64,000 nt of DNA. It comes from Paradesertivirga sp966210515 (GTDB lineage Bacteria > Bacteroidota > Bacteroidia > Sphingobacteriales > Sphingobacteriaceae). Of the stretch, positions 44,201 through 54,100 are shown one piece after another; position 1 is the stretch's first letter; every line of letters begins with the position of its first letter. A program made the position numbers and the translations under genes. The notes under the pieces were generated by a model. That model was not told where the DNA came from. It searched no databases and saw nothing but the letters and a program-made list of their open reading frames with translations. Where the stretch lies: the NCBI GenBank assembly GCA_966210515.1, contig CBIHLM010000001.1, positions 62,001-126,000 of the forward strand, in the 5' to 3' direction.

Positions 44201-45987
44201 GTTTGTGGTGCAGGAGCCTGACCTAGTGTTTTATTATCCGCCAGCAATGAATATACACGTGGCAAGCTAAACAGGTGGCACCATCCCGCATCTTTTTGTG
44301 CCTGACCGCTTCTACGTTCGTCAACAATTCCAATTCCCACCAATTGCCCGGCAGCAGTTCTTTCTACCGTTGGCGATAAATGACCGAGTACTAAATCAAG
44401 GTTTTTAGGCTTGTAATTGCCGTTATTCAAGTCTGGAGTGAATTGCCCATTCGTATATGTTCCGATCCAATATGTACCCCGCACTGGTTTTGAACCATAT
44501 TTCCCCTGGCCAACTCCCCCGATGGGATTCGCTATAAGCACATACTTACCGTTTCCCAGTGGTTCAAAAACAGGCATTTCCCACAATTCAGAACCCGGAT
44601 CCATCTGATCGTACGGAACGGTACAGAAATTCGTTTTGTGGGTCCAGTTTATCAGATCGCTGGAGGTATAACAATCTAAACTACCTCCAAACCCCTGGGC
44701 CGATCCTGCAGCTTTTGCTCCAATTAACATAACCCAGGTAGTTCCGTCTTTGAAAATATATGGATCACGAAAATCGCCGACAAATTGTTTATCAACTACC
44801 GGATTGGTCTTTGTCCATGTTTTTAAGCCCCCATCACTGCTGGTTGCATGACCAATTCCCGGATTAAAAAGCGAGCCCGAATTGTTTACACAGGTATAAA
44901 ATGCATGTGCGACTCCGCCATTCATAATTACATCACCAGACCAGATACCCTTTTCGTCATATCCAGAGGTAGCACTCCAGTTCAGTTCGGGCCACAAAGC
45001 ATCTTTTGTATTCGTCCAATTTATTAAATCGGTACTTGACATATGCCCCCAATGCATTTGAGTTTTGAAGCTCCCGTTTGGCGTGCGCTGATAAAACATA
45101 TGGTAGGTGCCATTTACCAGAACTAAACCGTGAGGTTCATTAGTCCAGTTGGCAGGTGGCATAGCATGATACTTGGGCCTTTGCGTGTCAGTTGAAAAAC
45201 GGGATGCATTTACTGCGATGGCTTGCTCTCCAGTTGTTGTAATTGTGCTTAATCCGGATGAATAGCTGCTCGAAATAGTGGTTGACGAGAGTGCAGTATT
45301 GTAAATTTTGGTTTCGTCGTACGTGCCATTCATCGCGTTAAGCAGAAAAATTCCGTCGATCTTATCAATATTACTTTTACCTATAATCAAGGGATTCGTA
45401 GAATTATTGATGGTTCCGTTAACGGGAGTAGCCAAGCTTGCTACCAGACTTCCATTTAAATACAGCTTTAGCAATCCGGAAGGCCCGTCTAAAGTGGCTA
45501 CCACATGGCTCCATTGATATAAAGGAAATGAACTTGGCGCATTACAGGTGAATTTCGTCCCGTTAATGCGAACCGTGATATTCCATTTTCCAAACGAATT
45601 CATAAATAACGCAAATCCATCAGTGCCATTAGTCTGACTAATTATAGCAGATGGAGTAAGGTTTACATATTGAACATCTTCCCTGTCGGCGGGATAACTT
45701 TCGAGCGCCAGCCAGGTTTCCAGGGTGAAGGACTGAGTTAGACCCAGATTTTTAACGGTAGATATCCATGTGGAAAACCCATCTGTGCGTAAAGCATTGC
45801 CGGTTACTCCTGTAACCCTTTCCGGCTTATTGAATTGATTGTTGACAGGAAGATTGGCTGCGCTGATTTCTTCTTTCGTTGTAGTTGTTGCATTGGTTTC
45901 ATTGTACTTCAGATGAAACACCGGTGTTTGTGCAAACAAAAAAGACGAAAAACAGAAAAGACCTAGAGTAGAAATTACTTTTCTCAT
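41248..45987 (-). CDS. Multimodular GH32 enzyme with three Ig-like/jelly-roll repeats and T9SS signal
   Basis: 1,579 residues. The signal peptide runs to about 20, a LamG-like domain is at about 21-235 and GH32 at about 265-752. Then follow three units, each a Big_2 Ig-like domain (from about 757, 995 and 1236) plus a beta-jelly-roll module (from about 843, 1084 and 1323). A Por-type C-terminal signal (about 1495-1579, VRVYPMPVIDKFTVDLS ... SFKILVGAN) indicates export by T9SS. In GH32, NWTNEPHG puts Glu284 where the nucleophile Asp is usual. RDP (407-409) and WEMPVF (Glu470) are kept. The jelly-rolls look like carbohydrate-binding modules. It is probably a surface or released fructanase that starts polymer breakdown. 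It has its own terminator. Confidence 0.93.
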   Translation of the reverse strand: MRKVISTLGLFCFSSFLFAQTPVFHLKYNETNATTTTKEEISAANLPVNNQFNKPERVTGVTGNALRTDGFSTWISTVKNLGLTQSFTLETWLALESYPADREDVQYVNLTPSAIISQTNGTDGFALFMNSFGKWNITVRINGTKFTCNAPSSFPLYQWSHVVATLDGPSGLLKLYLNGSLVASLATPVNGTINNSTNPLIIGKSNIDKIDGIFLLNAMNGTYDETKIYNTALSSTTISSSYSSGLSTITTTGEQAIAVNASRFSTDTQRPKYHAMPPANWTNEPHGLVLVNGTYHMFYQRTPNGSFKTQMHWGHMSSTDLINWTNTKDALWPELNWSATSGYDEKGIWSGDVIMNGGVAHAFYTCVNNSGSLFNPGIGHATSSDGGLKTWTKTNPVVDKQFVGDFRDPYIFKDGTTWVMLIGAKAAGSAQGFGGSLDCYTSSDLINWTHKTNFCTVPYDQMDPGSELWEMPVFEPLGNGKYVLIANPIGGVGQGKYGSKPVRGTYWIGTYTNGQFTPDLNNGNYKPKNLDLVLGHLSPTVERTAAGQLVGIGIVDERRSGQAQKDAGWCHLFSLPRVYSLLADNKTLGQAPAPQTTGLRIGSPQTLTNINVNGTYAVPVTNGAGVEIMASLNPATTATRYGINIRKSADGTEITRIYYEAGKIIVDKTQSSLSNTVDWEDKVKIEDVYDVAAFGKPESFHVFIDNSIIDVFINEKAAFSARIYPTKIDAKGVELFSEGATTNFTSVSAWSTGIQNIAVTGVTLNKTSTTLKAGRTETLVATIAPANATNKNVTWSSTNTAVATVNPTGVVSAIAPGTATIKATTQDGAKIASCSVTVTAQTYITYNFESGNLNGWTVVSGNAFSNAQVTQDVSYWNGLPFGQQGAWHFWGFKNHVNDAPVGEMKTTSNFTLGGDGLITFKIGGGNLPDSTYIALCNAAGTVLKKETGTNDEGYMNKTIDGSAYINTSCFIKIVDIATGGFGHINVDDIKIPIAAAAVPVTGVVLNKAATTIIIGKTETLIATVNPTNATNKNVTWSSNNTAIATVNATGIVTAVSAGTARITVTTQDGAKTAFCDVTVIAQPYLVLDFETGKLTGFTSISGNAFSDARIANEVSFWGGPFNQQGTWHMWGFKNATDDTPTGEMRTQNFTLSGNGQISLMIAGGNDLANVYVALCNSAGAELVKATGSNNEAYTTVSLNGASYVGTTCFLKVIDNSTTGFGHINLDDIRIPTATAMYPVISVSLNKSATSIIVGSTESLSTSFVPSNATNKNVTWSSNNSSVATVSAAGIVTAVAPGTARITVSSQDGGRTSFCDVTVIAQPYLVYNFETGTLNGWTILSGNAFSDARVASDLTFWGGPFGQQGTYHMWGFKNASDDTPTGVMKTQNFTLSGNGQISLMIAGGNDLANIYIALCDASGNELVKATGTNNEAYTSINLNGGSYVGTSCYLKVVDNSTVGFGHINLDNIVIPVASGGGIMAGNSKTETLNLAAAIDDRNEVRVYPMPVIDKFTVDLSALKQEAIQIQLIDLNGKVFFRSALNGNKKYEFSARQLNLNTGLYILKVSADNYSKSFKILVGAN
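41560..43470. repeat. Three internal tandem repeats in the large GH32 gene
   Basis: Units near 41560-42285, 42290-42995 and 43000-43720 each encode one Ig-like plus one jelly-roll module. The jelly-rolls starting at residues 1084 and 1323 are most alike (shared DDTPTG and NFTLSGNGQISLMIAGGND), while the first is more diverged. This suggests a recent duplication of the last unit. Boundaries are approximate. Confidence 0.8.
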
Positions 45988-46133
45988 ATTTTGATTTTTA
46001 GGTTAGTTAAGTCCTATTATATTATATCGATAAAAAGAAGCTGCCCTTGGCCAGATGGATAGCTTTAATTACTGCAGTGATATAATTGATTTATAATAGT
46101 TTAACTAATGTAGAGGCCAATACCCAAAGTGAT

Positions 46134-46177
46134 TTTAAGATTTGTCTCAAAAGCATTAAAGAATGACCGACCTGGTT
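46134..46177 (-). promoter_or_regulatory. Candidate operator shared by two fructan promoters, site 2
   Basis: TTTAAGATTT (46134-46143) and ACCGACCTGGTT (46166-46177) lie about 150-190 bases upstream of the large GH32 start at 45987. They correspond to the pair at 40918-40954. The rest of 45988-46431 is AT-rich and I see no gene in it. Confidence 0.45.
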
Positions 46178-46431
46178 AAAAAAATCACAATCATTTGAAA
46201 TACAATCAAATACAAACGCATGGATTATAAAACCTATCAAAATTGTATCAGGCGAAATTTTGAAGCCGGGCTGTTATTGAAACAAAAGTTAAGATTCAGT
46301 TTAAAAAGACATTAAATGGGATTAAATAAGAGTATGAGACAATAACTGATTGTCGGCGGCAATTTACATTGAATGAGAAAAGTTCGATGAGAGAAGGAAG
46401 TAATCTATTTCTAAGTTAAAGAGTCTCCACC

Positions 46432-47331
46432 CTATCTGTATTTTTTTAAAATTCGGGTACTCACCCAAAATATTCTGGCCGGATCTGTTGTCACCATTTC
46501 CCTGCGATATGTGTAAAGCAGATATTTTCCGTCTGGAGTTAAAGAAGGAGCCATTTCCCATCCATCAGTATTTATGGTGGGTCCCATATTAACAGGTGCC
46601 GTCCAGCTTCCTTTTTGGTTAAAAGATATATACAAGTCGTGCTGGCCAAAACCTCCGGGTCTATCCGAGTGGAAGATCAAAAAACTTTCGTCAGGTGCAA
46701 TCAGCGGATCGCTGTCATTATATTCTGTATTAATGGGATAAGGTAACTTTACTCTGTTAACAAATTTATCGCCCACCACATCAATTTTATAAATATCTCC
46801 ACACAGAGCGCTTGTGCCCATTTCCCGCTCAGAGGTAAAATACATTACATTTTTTCGTGTCATAGAGATGTGCCATTCACTGGCCTTACTATTAATTACC
46901 GAATCTAGGCGCTCCGGAGTACTCCAGCCACTGGCTGTTTTTCGAACACGATATTGATCTGCATGCCAGATCTCACCTTCTTTCGGCGGCAAGACCGCCA
47001 TAAAATACATTGACTTACCATCCCAGGAGAGAAAGGGTTCTCCCTCATAATTCTTGTCTTTCAAATCCAAAGTATCCTTCTTATTTAAATTATCTGCCGA
47101 AATTCTTAGGAGTTTACTCATTGACCAGCTATCATTGGTTGAAGCATAAAAAAGCTCCGATCCATCAGTACTGAACGCGCAATAGCCAACATGTTCATTA
47201 TTTTTCGAGAGAAGATTTTCAGCAAAAAGTTGAGGAACTTTTCCGGGCAAATTATTATCAAATTTTCTATATTGAGGTCTGCAGCCGAGTATAATAAAAA
47301 ATACGAATACGAGTAAATTGTTATATTTCAT
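46432..47331 (-). CDS. PD40-repeat (TolB-like propeller) lipoprotein
   Basis: 299 residues. The SPII signal ends IILGC (Cys17). Several PD40/WD40-like beta-propeller blades are visible, for example YCAFSTDGSELFYASTND, FLSWDGKSMYFMA, LIAPDESFLIFHSDRPGG and SLTPDGKYLLYTY. No catalytic motif was seen. It lies between the hybrid regulator (divergent) and the large GH32. It may bind protein or carbohydrate at the cell surface. Function in fructan use is only suggested by location. Confidence 0.7.
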   Translation of the reverse strand: MKYNNLLVFVFFIILGCRPQYRKFDNNLPGKVPQLFAENLLSKNNEHVGYCAFSTDGSELFYASTNDSWSMSKLLRISADNLNKKDTLDLKDKNYEGEPFLSWDGKSMYFMAVLPPKEGEIWHADQYRVRKTASGWSTPERLDSVINSKASEWHISMTRKNVMYFTSEREMGTSALCGDIYKIDVVGDKFVNRVKLPYPINTEYNDSDPLIAPDESFLIFHSDRPGGFGQHDLYISFNQKGSWTAPVNMGPTINTDGWEMAPSLTPDGKYLLYTYRREMVTTDPARIFWVSTRILKKYR

Positions 47332-47665
47332 AATACATCATTTTATAATTTCATGGAAATCGCCACGTTAAGAAATTCAAAGTAGAGCTAAGCGTATTTT
47401 TTTTATTTAAAATTCGTATCAATCTTTTCAAAAATTCGAGAAATCAAAAAAACAGCTAATCTTACCCTTACAAACAACAAATTCGATTCTCAGAGAAATC
47501 ATACAGCAAAAATTTTAAATTTTGTATCATCAGCGTTAAACTCTGATTCAAACTCATGTATCAAATCACAGGAAAACCATAGCGATAATGCCAGCCCAAT
47601 TCAAGCCAGCTTTCCGATTAAGAATTAAATTTTGTAAATTTCTGGAACCAATTACATTCAATTCT
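47332..47665. other. Divergent promoter region of the PD40 gene and the hybrid regulator
   Basis: 334 AT-rich bases between divergent starts. I saw no strong repeat or RNA. A longer in-frame start for the regulator at 47588 would place coding before the signal peptide and is less likely. Confidence 0.5.
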
Positions 47666-50443
47666 ATGAGAAGAAATAAGAGATACAATCTTTTTATCTT
47701 TCTTTTTGCCCTTTTGGTAATACTGTCGTCTGCTTGCAAAAGCACGTCAAAAAAACAGGAATATACCATCGGATTTTCGCAATGTGTGGGTTCGGATAAG
47801 TGGCGCAAAACAATGCTTGATGAAATTCGCCGAGAGTTGAGTTTCCATCCTAACATTAAACTTATTTACGAAGATGCCGGCGGAAATAGTGAAAAGCAGG
47901 TAGCACAGGTAAAATCGCTTCTTAAGAAAAAAATAGACCTGCTAATTATCTCTCCGAATGAAGCCGAGCCATTAACTCCTATTGTTGAAAAAACCTTCAG
48001 TGGGGGTATTCCGGTTATAGTTATCGACCGTAAAATCTCTTCTAATTTTTACACCGCTTACGTAGGTGCCGATAATTTTGAAATCGGCAGAATGGCTGGA
48101 GAATACATTGCTAACAGATTAAACAAAAAAGGTAATATTATTGAGATTACCGGGCTCGCAGGCTCATCTCCGGCAATAGAACGCGATCGGGGATTTAAAA
48201 CTGCAATAAAAAAGTACCCATCAATACAGATTAAAAAGCAAATTTCAGGCAATTGGCTAAATACCAAAGCTGAAGAGGAAGTAAACCGTTTCAAAGAGAT
48301 TTTTAATGGGACAGATGCCGTTTTTGCGCACAACGATCAAATGGCATTGGGTGCCTATAAAGCATTAAAAAAGAATGGTCTGGAAAATAAAATCAAGTTG
48401 ATAGGCGTTGATGCACTTCCTGGAAAAAATAATGGGCTTGAATTTGTTTCAAAAAGAATATTCGATGCCTCTATGCTTTATCCTACCGGGGGTAAAGAAG
48501 CGATCAGGACATCGCTGGCCATATTAACTAATCAACCGTTCAAAAAGAATATCAATTTAAAAACTCTGGTTATCGACTCTGTGAACGTGGAATTAATGAT
48601 TCTGCAATCCGACAAGATGAACAGCCAGCAAATGGATATTGAACGTCAGCAAGCCATGTTAACCGAGCAGGAACGGGTTTATCGCAATCAGGAAGTTATT
48701 TTAAACATCCTGGTAATAAGTTTGGTGCTGGCTATTGTATTCGCCGGAATCTCCTTTTACTCTTTAAACGAGAACTGGAAAAACAATAAGAACCTGGAAC
48801 TAAAAAACCAGGAAATATCGGAGAAACAAAGCCAATTGATCTCTATGTCCGAAAAGGCAAAGATGGCAAACGAGGCAAAGTTTAATTTCTTCACCAATAT
48901 CTCGCACGAATTCAGGACGCCGTTAACCTTGATTTTAATTCCTCTTGAAGAATTACTTTCAGATTCTAAGCTGCCACAGAAAACCAGAAGCCACCTGCAA
49001 TTGATTAATAAAAATGTAATCCGGCTTTTAAGAATGGTAAATCAACTGATCGATTTCAGGAAAATTGATTACGAAAAAATGCGGGTACGGGCGACAGAAA
49101 ATAATCTGATACAGTTTGCAAAAGAAATCGTAGATCTGTTCAATGATATCGCTGTAAAACGAAATATCGATCTTCGGCTGGTAAGTTCTGAGAAGGATTT
49201 AAACGTTTGGTTTGATACAAATATGCTGGATAAGGTATTGTTTAATCTTCTGTCGAACGCCTTTAAATTTACAGCGGACAGCGGAAAAATCCTTATAACG
49301 ATTAACAAAAATGAAGAAACCAATTCAGTAGAATTAATTGTTGAAGACAACGGCATTGGCATGGAAGAAGATGCCTTAGCGCATGCCTTTGAACTATTTT
49401 ACCAGGGAGACTCTAAGCGTTCTAAAGGCTCGGGACTGGGCCTGGCATTATCTAAAGAGATTATCGAATTACATAAGGGCTCTATAAATGTAAGCAGTAA
49501 AAAGTGGAAGGGAACATGCTTCAAAGTTCAAATTCCCTTGGGTGAAGATCATTTCCTTGATGAAGAAAAAGTGGATAGTAATCAGGATTTCACTATAGAT
49601 TATGATAACATCAAGATTTACACCACCGAATTGGAGGAAAAAATTGAAATAACTGAAGAGATATCACCTCTGGCTATGCCCAAAGATCAATCCATCCTTA
49701 TTATTGAAGACAACGAAGATTTGCTGGAGTTTCTAAGACAAAAGTTTTCTGACGAGTTTGAAGTGTTTACCGCTAACAACGGCAACACAGGTTTGCATGA
49801 AGCTTTCGAAAAGGTGCCGGATCTGATTATTTCAGATGTGATATTACCTGCACAGTCGGGTATCGATCTAACGAATGTATTAAAAAACGACATCAGGACG
49901 TCTCACATCCCCATCATCCTTTTAACAGCCAAAGGAAGCCAGGAACAGCAAATACAGGGATTAAAAACAATGGCTGATGCATATATTACCAAACCGTTTA
50001 ATCTGCAGTATCTAAATGAAACGATAAAGAATTTGCTCCATAACCGCCATTTGTTGAAATCCCGTTTTACCAGCGACTTACCAATAGAAAGTAAAGTACC
50101 CGCTTCCAGAAAGCTTGACAAGAAATTCTTAAACGAGTTTGGAGCTATAGTTGAAAGCAATATTTCGAATGAGAATTTCAACGTGGAAGATATTTGTAAA
50201 AGCATAGGCGTTTCCCGCATACAGTTATACCGAAAAACAAAGGCCTTACTCGACTGCAATATCACAGATTATATCTTAAACAGGCGCTTGCAAAAAGCTA
50301 AATATCTATTGCTGAATGAGGATGTATCCATTTCGGAAGTAACTTACCAGGTCGGCTTTGCCTCCCCCACTTATTTTTCAACAGTTTTCAAGTCAAAATA
50401 TGGATGTACACCATCTGAGTACAAAAAGAAAAAAGAAGCCTAA
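47666..50443 (+). CDS. Hybrid two-component regulator with periplasmic sugar-binding sensor (fructose sensor, BT1754-like)
   Basis: 925 residues from ATG 47666 (MRRNKRYNLFIFLF). A signal/lipobox-like segment is followed by a type-I periplasmic binding domain (about 32-335: YTIGFSQCVGSDKWRK, IDLLIISPNEAEPLTPIV, VFAHNDQMALGAYKAL). Next are TM at about 343-365, HisKA with His414 (NISHEFRTP), the ATPase part (NLLSNAFKF, DNGIGM, GSGLGLAL), a receiver with Asp724 (LIISDVILP), and an AraC-type DNA-binding domain to the end. The order is that of the Bacteroides HTCS BT1754, which binds fructose and switches on the fructan locus. Regulation of both SusCD operons is inferred. Confidence 0.93.
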   Translation: MRRNKRYNLFIFLFALLVILSSACKSTSKKQEYTIGFSQCVGSDKWRKTMLDEIRRELSFHPNIKLIYEDAGGNSEKQVAQVKSLLKKKIDLLIISPNEAEPLTPIVEKTFSGGIPVIVIDRKISSNFYTAYVGADNFEIGRMAGEYIANRLNKKGNIIEITGLAGSSPAIERDRGFKTAIKKYPSIQIKKQISGNWLNTKAEEEVNRFKEIFNGTDAVFAHNDQMALGAYKALKKNGLENKIKLIGVDALPGKNNGLEFVSKRIFDASMLYPTGGKEAIRTSLAILTNQPFKKNINLKTLVIDSVNVELMILQSDKMNSQQMDIERQQAMLTEQERVYRNQEVILNILVISLVLAIVFAGISFYSLNENWKNNKNLELKNQEISEKQSQLISMSEKAKMANEAKFNFFTNISHEFRTPLTLILIPLEELLSDSKLPQKTRSHLQLINKNVIRLLRMVNQLIDFRKIDYEKMRVRATENNLIQFAKEIVDLFNDIAVKRNIDLRLVSSEKDLNVWFDTNMLDKVLFNLLSNAFKFTADSGKILITINKNEETNSVELIVEDNGIGMEEDALAHAFELFYQGDSKRSKGSGLGLALSKEIIELHKGSINVSSKKWKGTCFKVQIPLGEDHFLDEEKVDSNQDFTIDYDNIKIYTTELEEKIEITEEISPLAMPKDQSILIIEDNEDLLEFLRQKFSDEFEVFTANNGNTGLHEAFEKVPDLIISDVILPAQSGIDLTNVLKNDIRTSHIPIILLTAKGSQEQQIQGLKTMADAYITKPFNLQYLNETIKNLLHNRHLLKSRFTSDLPIESKVPASRKLDKKFLNEFGAIVESNISNENFNVEDICKSIGVSRIQLYRKTKALLDCNITDYILNRRLQKAKYLLLNEDVSISEVTYQVGFASPTYFSTVFKSKYGCTPSEYKKKKEA

Positions 50444-51061
50444 GCTGCATTTCCATTCATTTATTATTTATTACTGAAAATTTCTAGTGCAGAAAATCAT
50501 TAGCAAATACTAAAGCTTTTAAGTTTAAAGCCACTCTGGCGGATTCATCATTATGAAAGGCAAAGCGCAGATGACTACATAAAAACACTTAAAAAATACA
50601 CTACCGCTTTGTTTGTAATTTCAATCAAAATATTTCCCCGGGAAATCAAACACAAATTATCAGCGATCAAAAACAAGCGCTTTCCGACCACGGATGCGAA
50701 TTACGCTTTTTAGCGGAATCTCATTCCTTTAGACGTTTGGTTCGTAACTTAAATATTATTTCAATCGATTTTATAATTAAACATTCATGAGATATTTTTT
50801 AAACTTCAGTCAAAAGAACAAAAACGAAACAATCAATAAACAACTGATTAAGAGACATATAGACAATAAACAGTAAAAACAAAATTGTTAAAGCAATTGA
50901 AACAAAACTTAAATCGGATTGCAAAAACGGTGGGTACTTTAGTCTTAACCAATAATTCCTAAATCAGATAAAGAACGTTCTAAAAGGCTCTCGCCATTAA
51001 GGCTTTCATTAAATATCTCGATGCGGTTGGGACATATTAATAAACCAATTAAACAATTAAC
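50444..51061. other. Long intergenic region upstream of the second susC
   Basis: 618 bases without a convincing gene. A 29-codon frame (50787-50876) begins MRYFLNFSQ, but nothing supports it. Near 50531 GCCACTCTGGC shares CC-CTCTGG with the candidate operators, but spacing and flanks differ. A long leader RNA before susC is likely. Confidence 0.45.
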
Positions 51062-51154
51062 ATGAAAAAAGTAACCACCTCTTTGCGAAAAATCAACGGC
51101 TCCTATTATCAATGTCAGAGCACGGGCAAACATGCATTAGATTTATTAACCTAA
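51062..51154 (+). CDS. Possible 30-codon leader peptide before the second susC
   Basis: ATG 51062 to TAA 51152-51154, encoding 30 residues (MKKVTTSLRKINGSYYQCQS and ten more). It ends 13 bases before the susC start, which would allow coupled translation. It is not a signal peptide and has no known domain. Translation is unproven. Confidence 0.3.
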   Translation: MKKVTTSLRKINGSYYQCQSTGKHALDLLT

Positions 51155-51167
51155 AATCTTCAGAAAA

Positions 51168-54100
51168 ATGAAAAAGTTTTTACTTATCACCCCATTAATA
51201 CTCCTGGTGACATTTGCTTTTTCTCAGAATCGGCAGATTTCCGGGAAGGTAACAGAAAAGGCTTCAGGCTTAGCTGTAATAGGTGCATCGGTTATTGTAG
51301 AAGAATCCGGTAAAGGCACAACAACAGATGGTAGCGGTAGCTTCAAAATTGATGCGCAAACCGGACAAACACTTAAAATTTCCTATCTGGGCATGGAAAC
51401 AACTAAGGTGAAAGTCACCTCGGATAATTCTGTTACGGTAATACTAAACGAAGACAGAAATTTCTTGGAGGAAGTTGTTGTTACCGGATATCAGACTGAG
51501 AGAAAAAAAGATTTGATTGGAGCCGTATCTGTCCTGAAAATGGACGATGCCTTAAAAGAAACCAATACAAACTTGCTAACTTCTGTTCAGGGTCGGGTTG
51601 CCGGAGTAAGTATTTCGACCGATGGCGCTCCAGGAACTAACACCACTATTAACATTCGCGGACTTGGCAGCCTTAAAAATAATGCCCCTCTTTATATAAT
51701 TGATGGAATGCCCGCTAATGATATCAATGGCATTAGTCCAAATGATATCGCATCTATGCAAATTCTAAAAGATGCATCCTCAGCGGCCATTTATGGAGCC
51801 AGAGCTGCTGGCGGGGTTGTGTTAATTACAACAAAGAAAGGTACAACACGTGATGTTAGCGTAACGTTTGATGCTTTTACAGGCATTAAAACTCCGAGAA
51901 ACCGCTTAGAAATGCTAAATGCTAAGGAGTATGGACAGGTACTATTTCAAACACTAAAAAATGACGGATTGCCTCTTAATGACGCAATTTATGGCAGTGG
52001 ACCTGAACCTGTAATACCTCAGTTTTTAGACGATAACAACGTAATACCTTCAGCCGATGTGGATTACCAGAGGGAAACCTATCGTCCTGCCACCAATCAA
52101 TCGTATAACTTAGGCATATCCAAAAATGTAGATAATTCGAACTTCTATTTTGGCATCAACTATAACAAGGAAGAAGGACTAGCGGTAAATACCAATTACG
52201 ATCGCTTAAATGCCCGGCTAAACAGTTCTTTTGCTATTTCGGACAGAATCACTTTAGGGGAAAACTTTACCGTTTCGCGATTCGGGGGCACTAATAATCC
52301 CGGAGCTTTACCAGCGGCTTTATATCAAATGCCGATCATACCTATTAAAGATAATGCCGGTAACTGGGGCGGACCGGTTAAAAATCTTGGAGACAGACTT
52401 AGTCCGATGGGTAATCTTGCCCGAAATAAAGACAATAGAAATAACTCTTTAAAAACTTTAGGGAACGTCTTTGCCAACGTCAAATTATTCAGAGGACTCT
52501 CATATAATCTGCTAATGGGGGTTGATGCCGTGAACTACAGGGCCTCGACATTTAACCCAACTTTTGTTGAAGGTCGTTTTTCGAATACCGAGGCAACCTT
52601 GAATGAAACTTCGTCTAATGCGCTCAATTTAAATGCCACTCATACTCTTAACTACCAGTTAAGCCACGAAAAGCATGATTTTAAAGCACTTGCCGGCTAC
52701 GAATGGATCCATAACAAATTTGAAAATCATGGCGCAACAGCCCGCGGATTTTTCATTGAGACACCAGAATTCAGAGTGCTGAATGCAGCTAACACGATGT
52801 CGGCAATTAATGGCGGAGCTTCCGAGTTCGCGCTGATATCACAGTTTGCTAAACTGGATTATCAATACAACAGCAAGTATCTTTTATCAGCCACAATACG
52901 CAGAGATGGTTCTTCCCGTTTCGGACCTGAAAACAAATATGGTATTTTCCCCGCGGCAGCATTTGGCTGGAGATTGAGTGAAGAAAACTTCTTTAAAAAC
53001 AGCAGTGTTGCTTCTAAAATATCCGATTTGAAATTCCGTCTTTCATGGGGTATGAACGGGAACCAGCAAAGTATTGACGACTACTCATACACAACGTCTT
53101 ACGAGAGACAAGTTGACTTTTCCAATTATGATATAACCGGCTCTAATAGTTCGGCAAATACAGGTTACCTTACTACCCGAATCGGAAATCCTAACATTAA
53201 ATGGGAAACAGCAGTTCAAACGAACATCGGGATGGACCTGGGGTTATTCAACAATAATCTGTACTTAACCGCCGATTACTTCATAAAAAACAGCAAGGAT
53301 TTATTAATAAACCCTGTATTAGCGGCTGTAGAAGGCGAAGGTAATGCTCCGTATATCAATGCCGGCGATGTTAGAAATACTGGTTTCGAATTTCTGTTAA
53401 GCTACCGCAATAACACTTCAGGGAAATTTAAATACAATGTCGATTTAACCTTCAGTGCCATCAAAAACAGAGTTGTAAGTTTAGGTGAGGATGGAAATGC
53501 AGTGTATAATGGCAGCAAATCCAGGATTATCTCGGGCCAACCAATCGGAGAATTTTATGGATACGTGGCCGACGGTCTTTTCAGAACACAACAGGAAGTT
53601 GATAATCACGCTGTTCAGGCAGGTAAAGGTTTAGGAAGAATCCGGTTTAAAGATGTAAACAACGATGGTCAGATTACTCCGGACGACAGAACCAATATTG
53701 GAAGTCCCTTGCCGAAATTTATTACCGGACTAAACTTCAACAGTTCATATGCAAACTTCGATGTGTCATTATTCCTTGATGCGCAGGTTGGAAATAAGAT
53801 CTGGGACGACAATACTTTTAATTACAAGTTCCCATTGTTTATTGCTAACCATGGAAAAGTTCTGCTGGATGCATGGTCTCCTTCCAATCCGGATTCGGAC
53901 ATCCCGGCTTTAACAACGAAGAATGAAAATAACGAACAAAGAAATTCAACATTTTTCCTTGGCGATGGCTCTTATTTAAGAATGAAATCGATAGCAATCG
54001 GCTATACTATTCCGAAAGCAATCAGTAATAAAGTAAACATATCTAAGGCGAGAATTTTTGTTCAGGGACAAAATCTGTTGAACTTCACCAAGTTCGATGG

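Noticed and set aside
46364..46561. Minus-strand 65-codon frame
   Set aside because: Overlaps the 3' end of the PD40 gene in another frame, with no protein features.
50945..51133. 62-codon minus-strand frame upstream of susC
   Set aside because: No known features, and overlaps the leader region; no support for translation.
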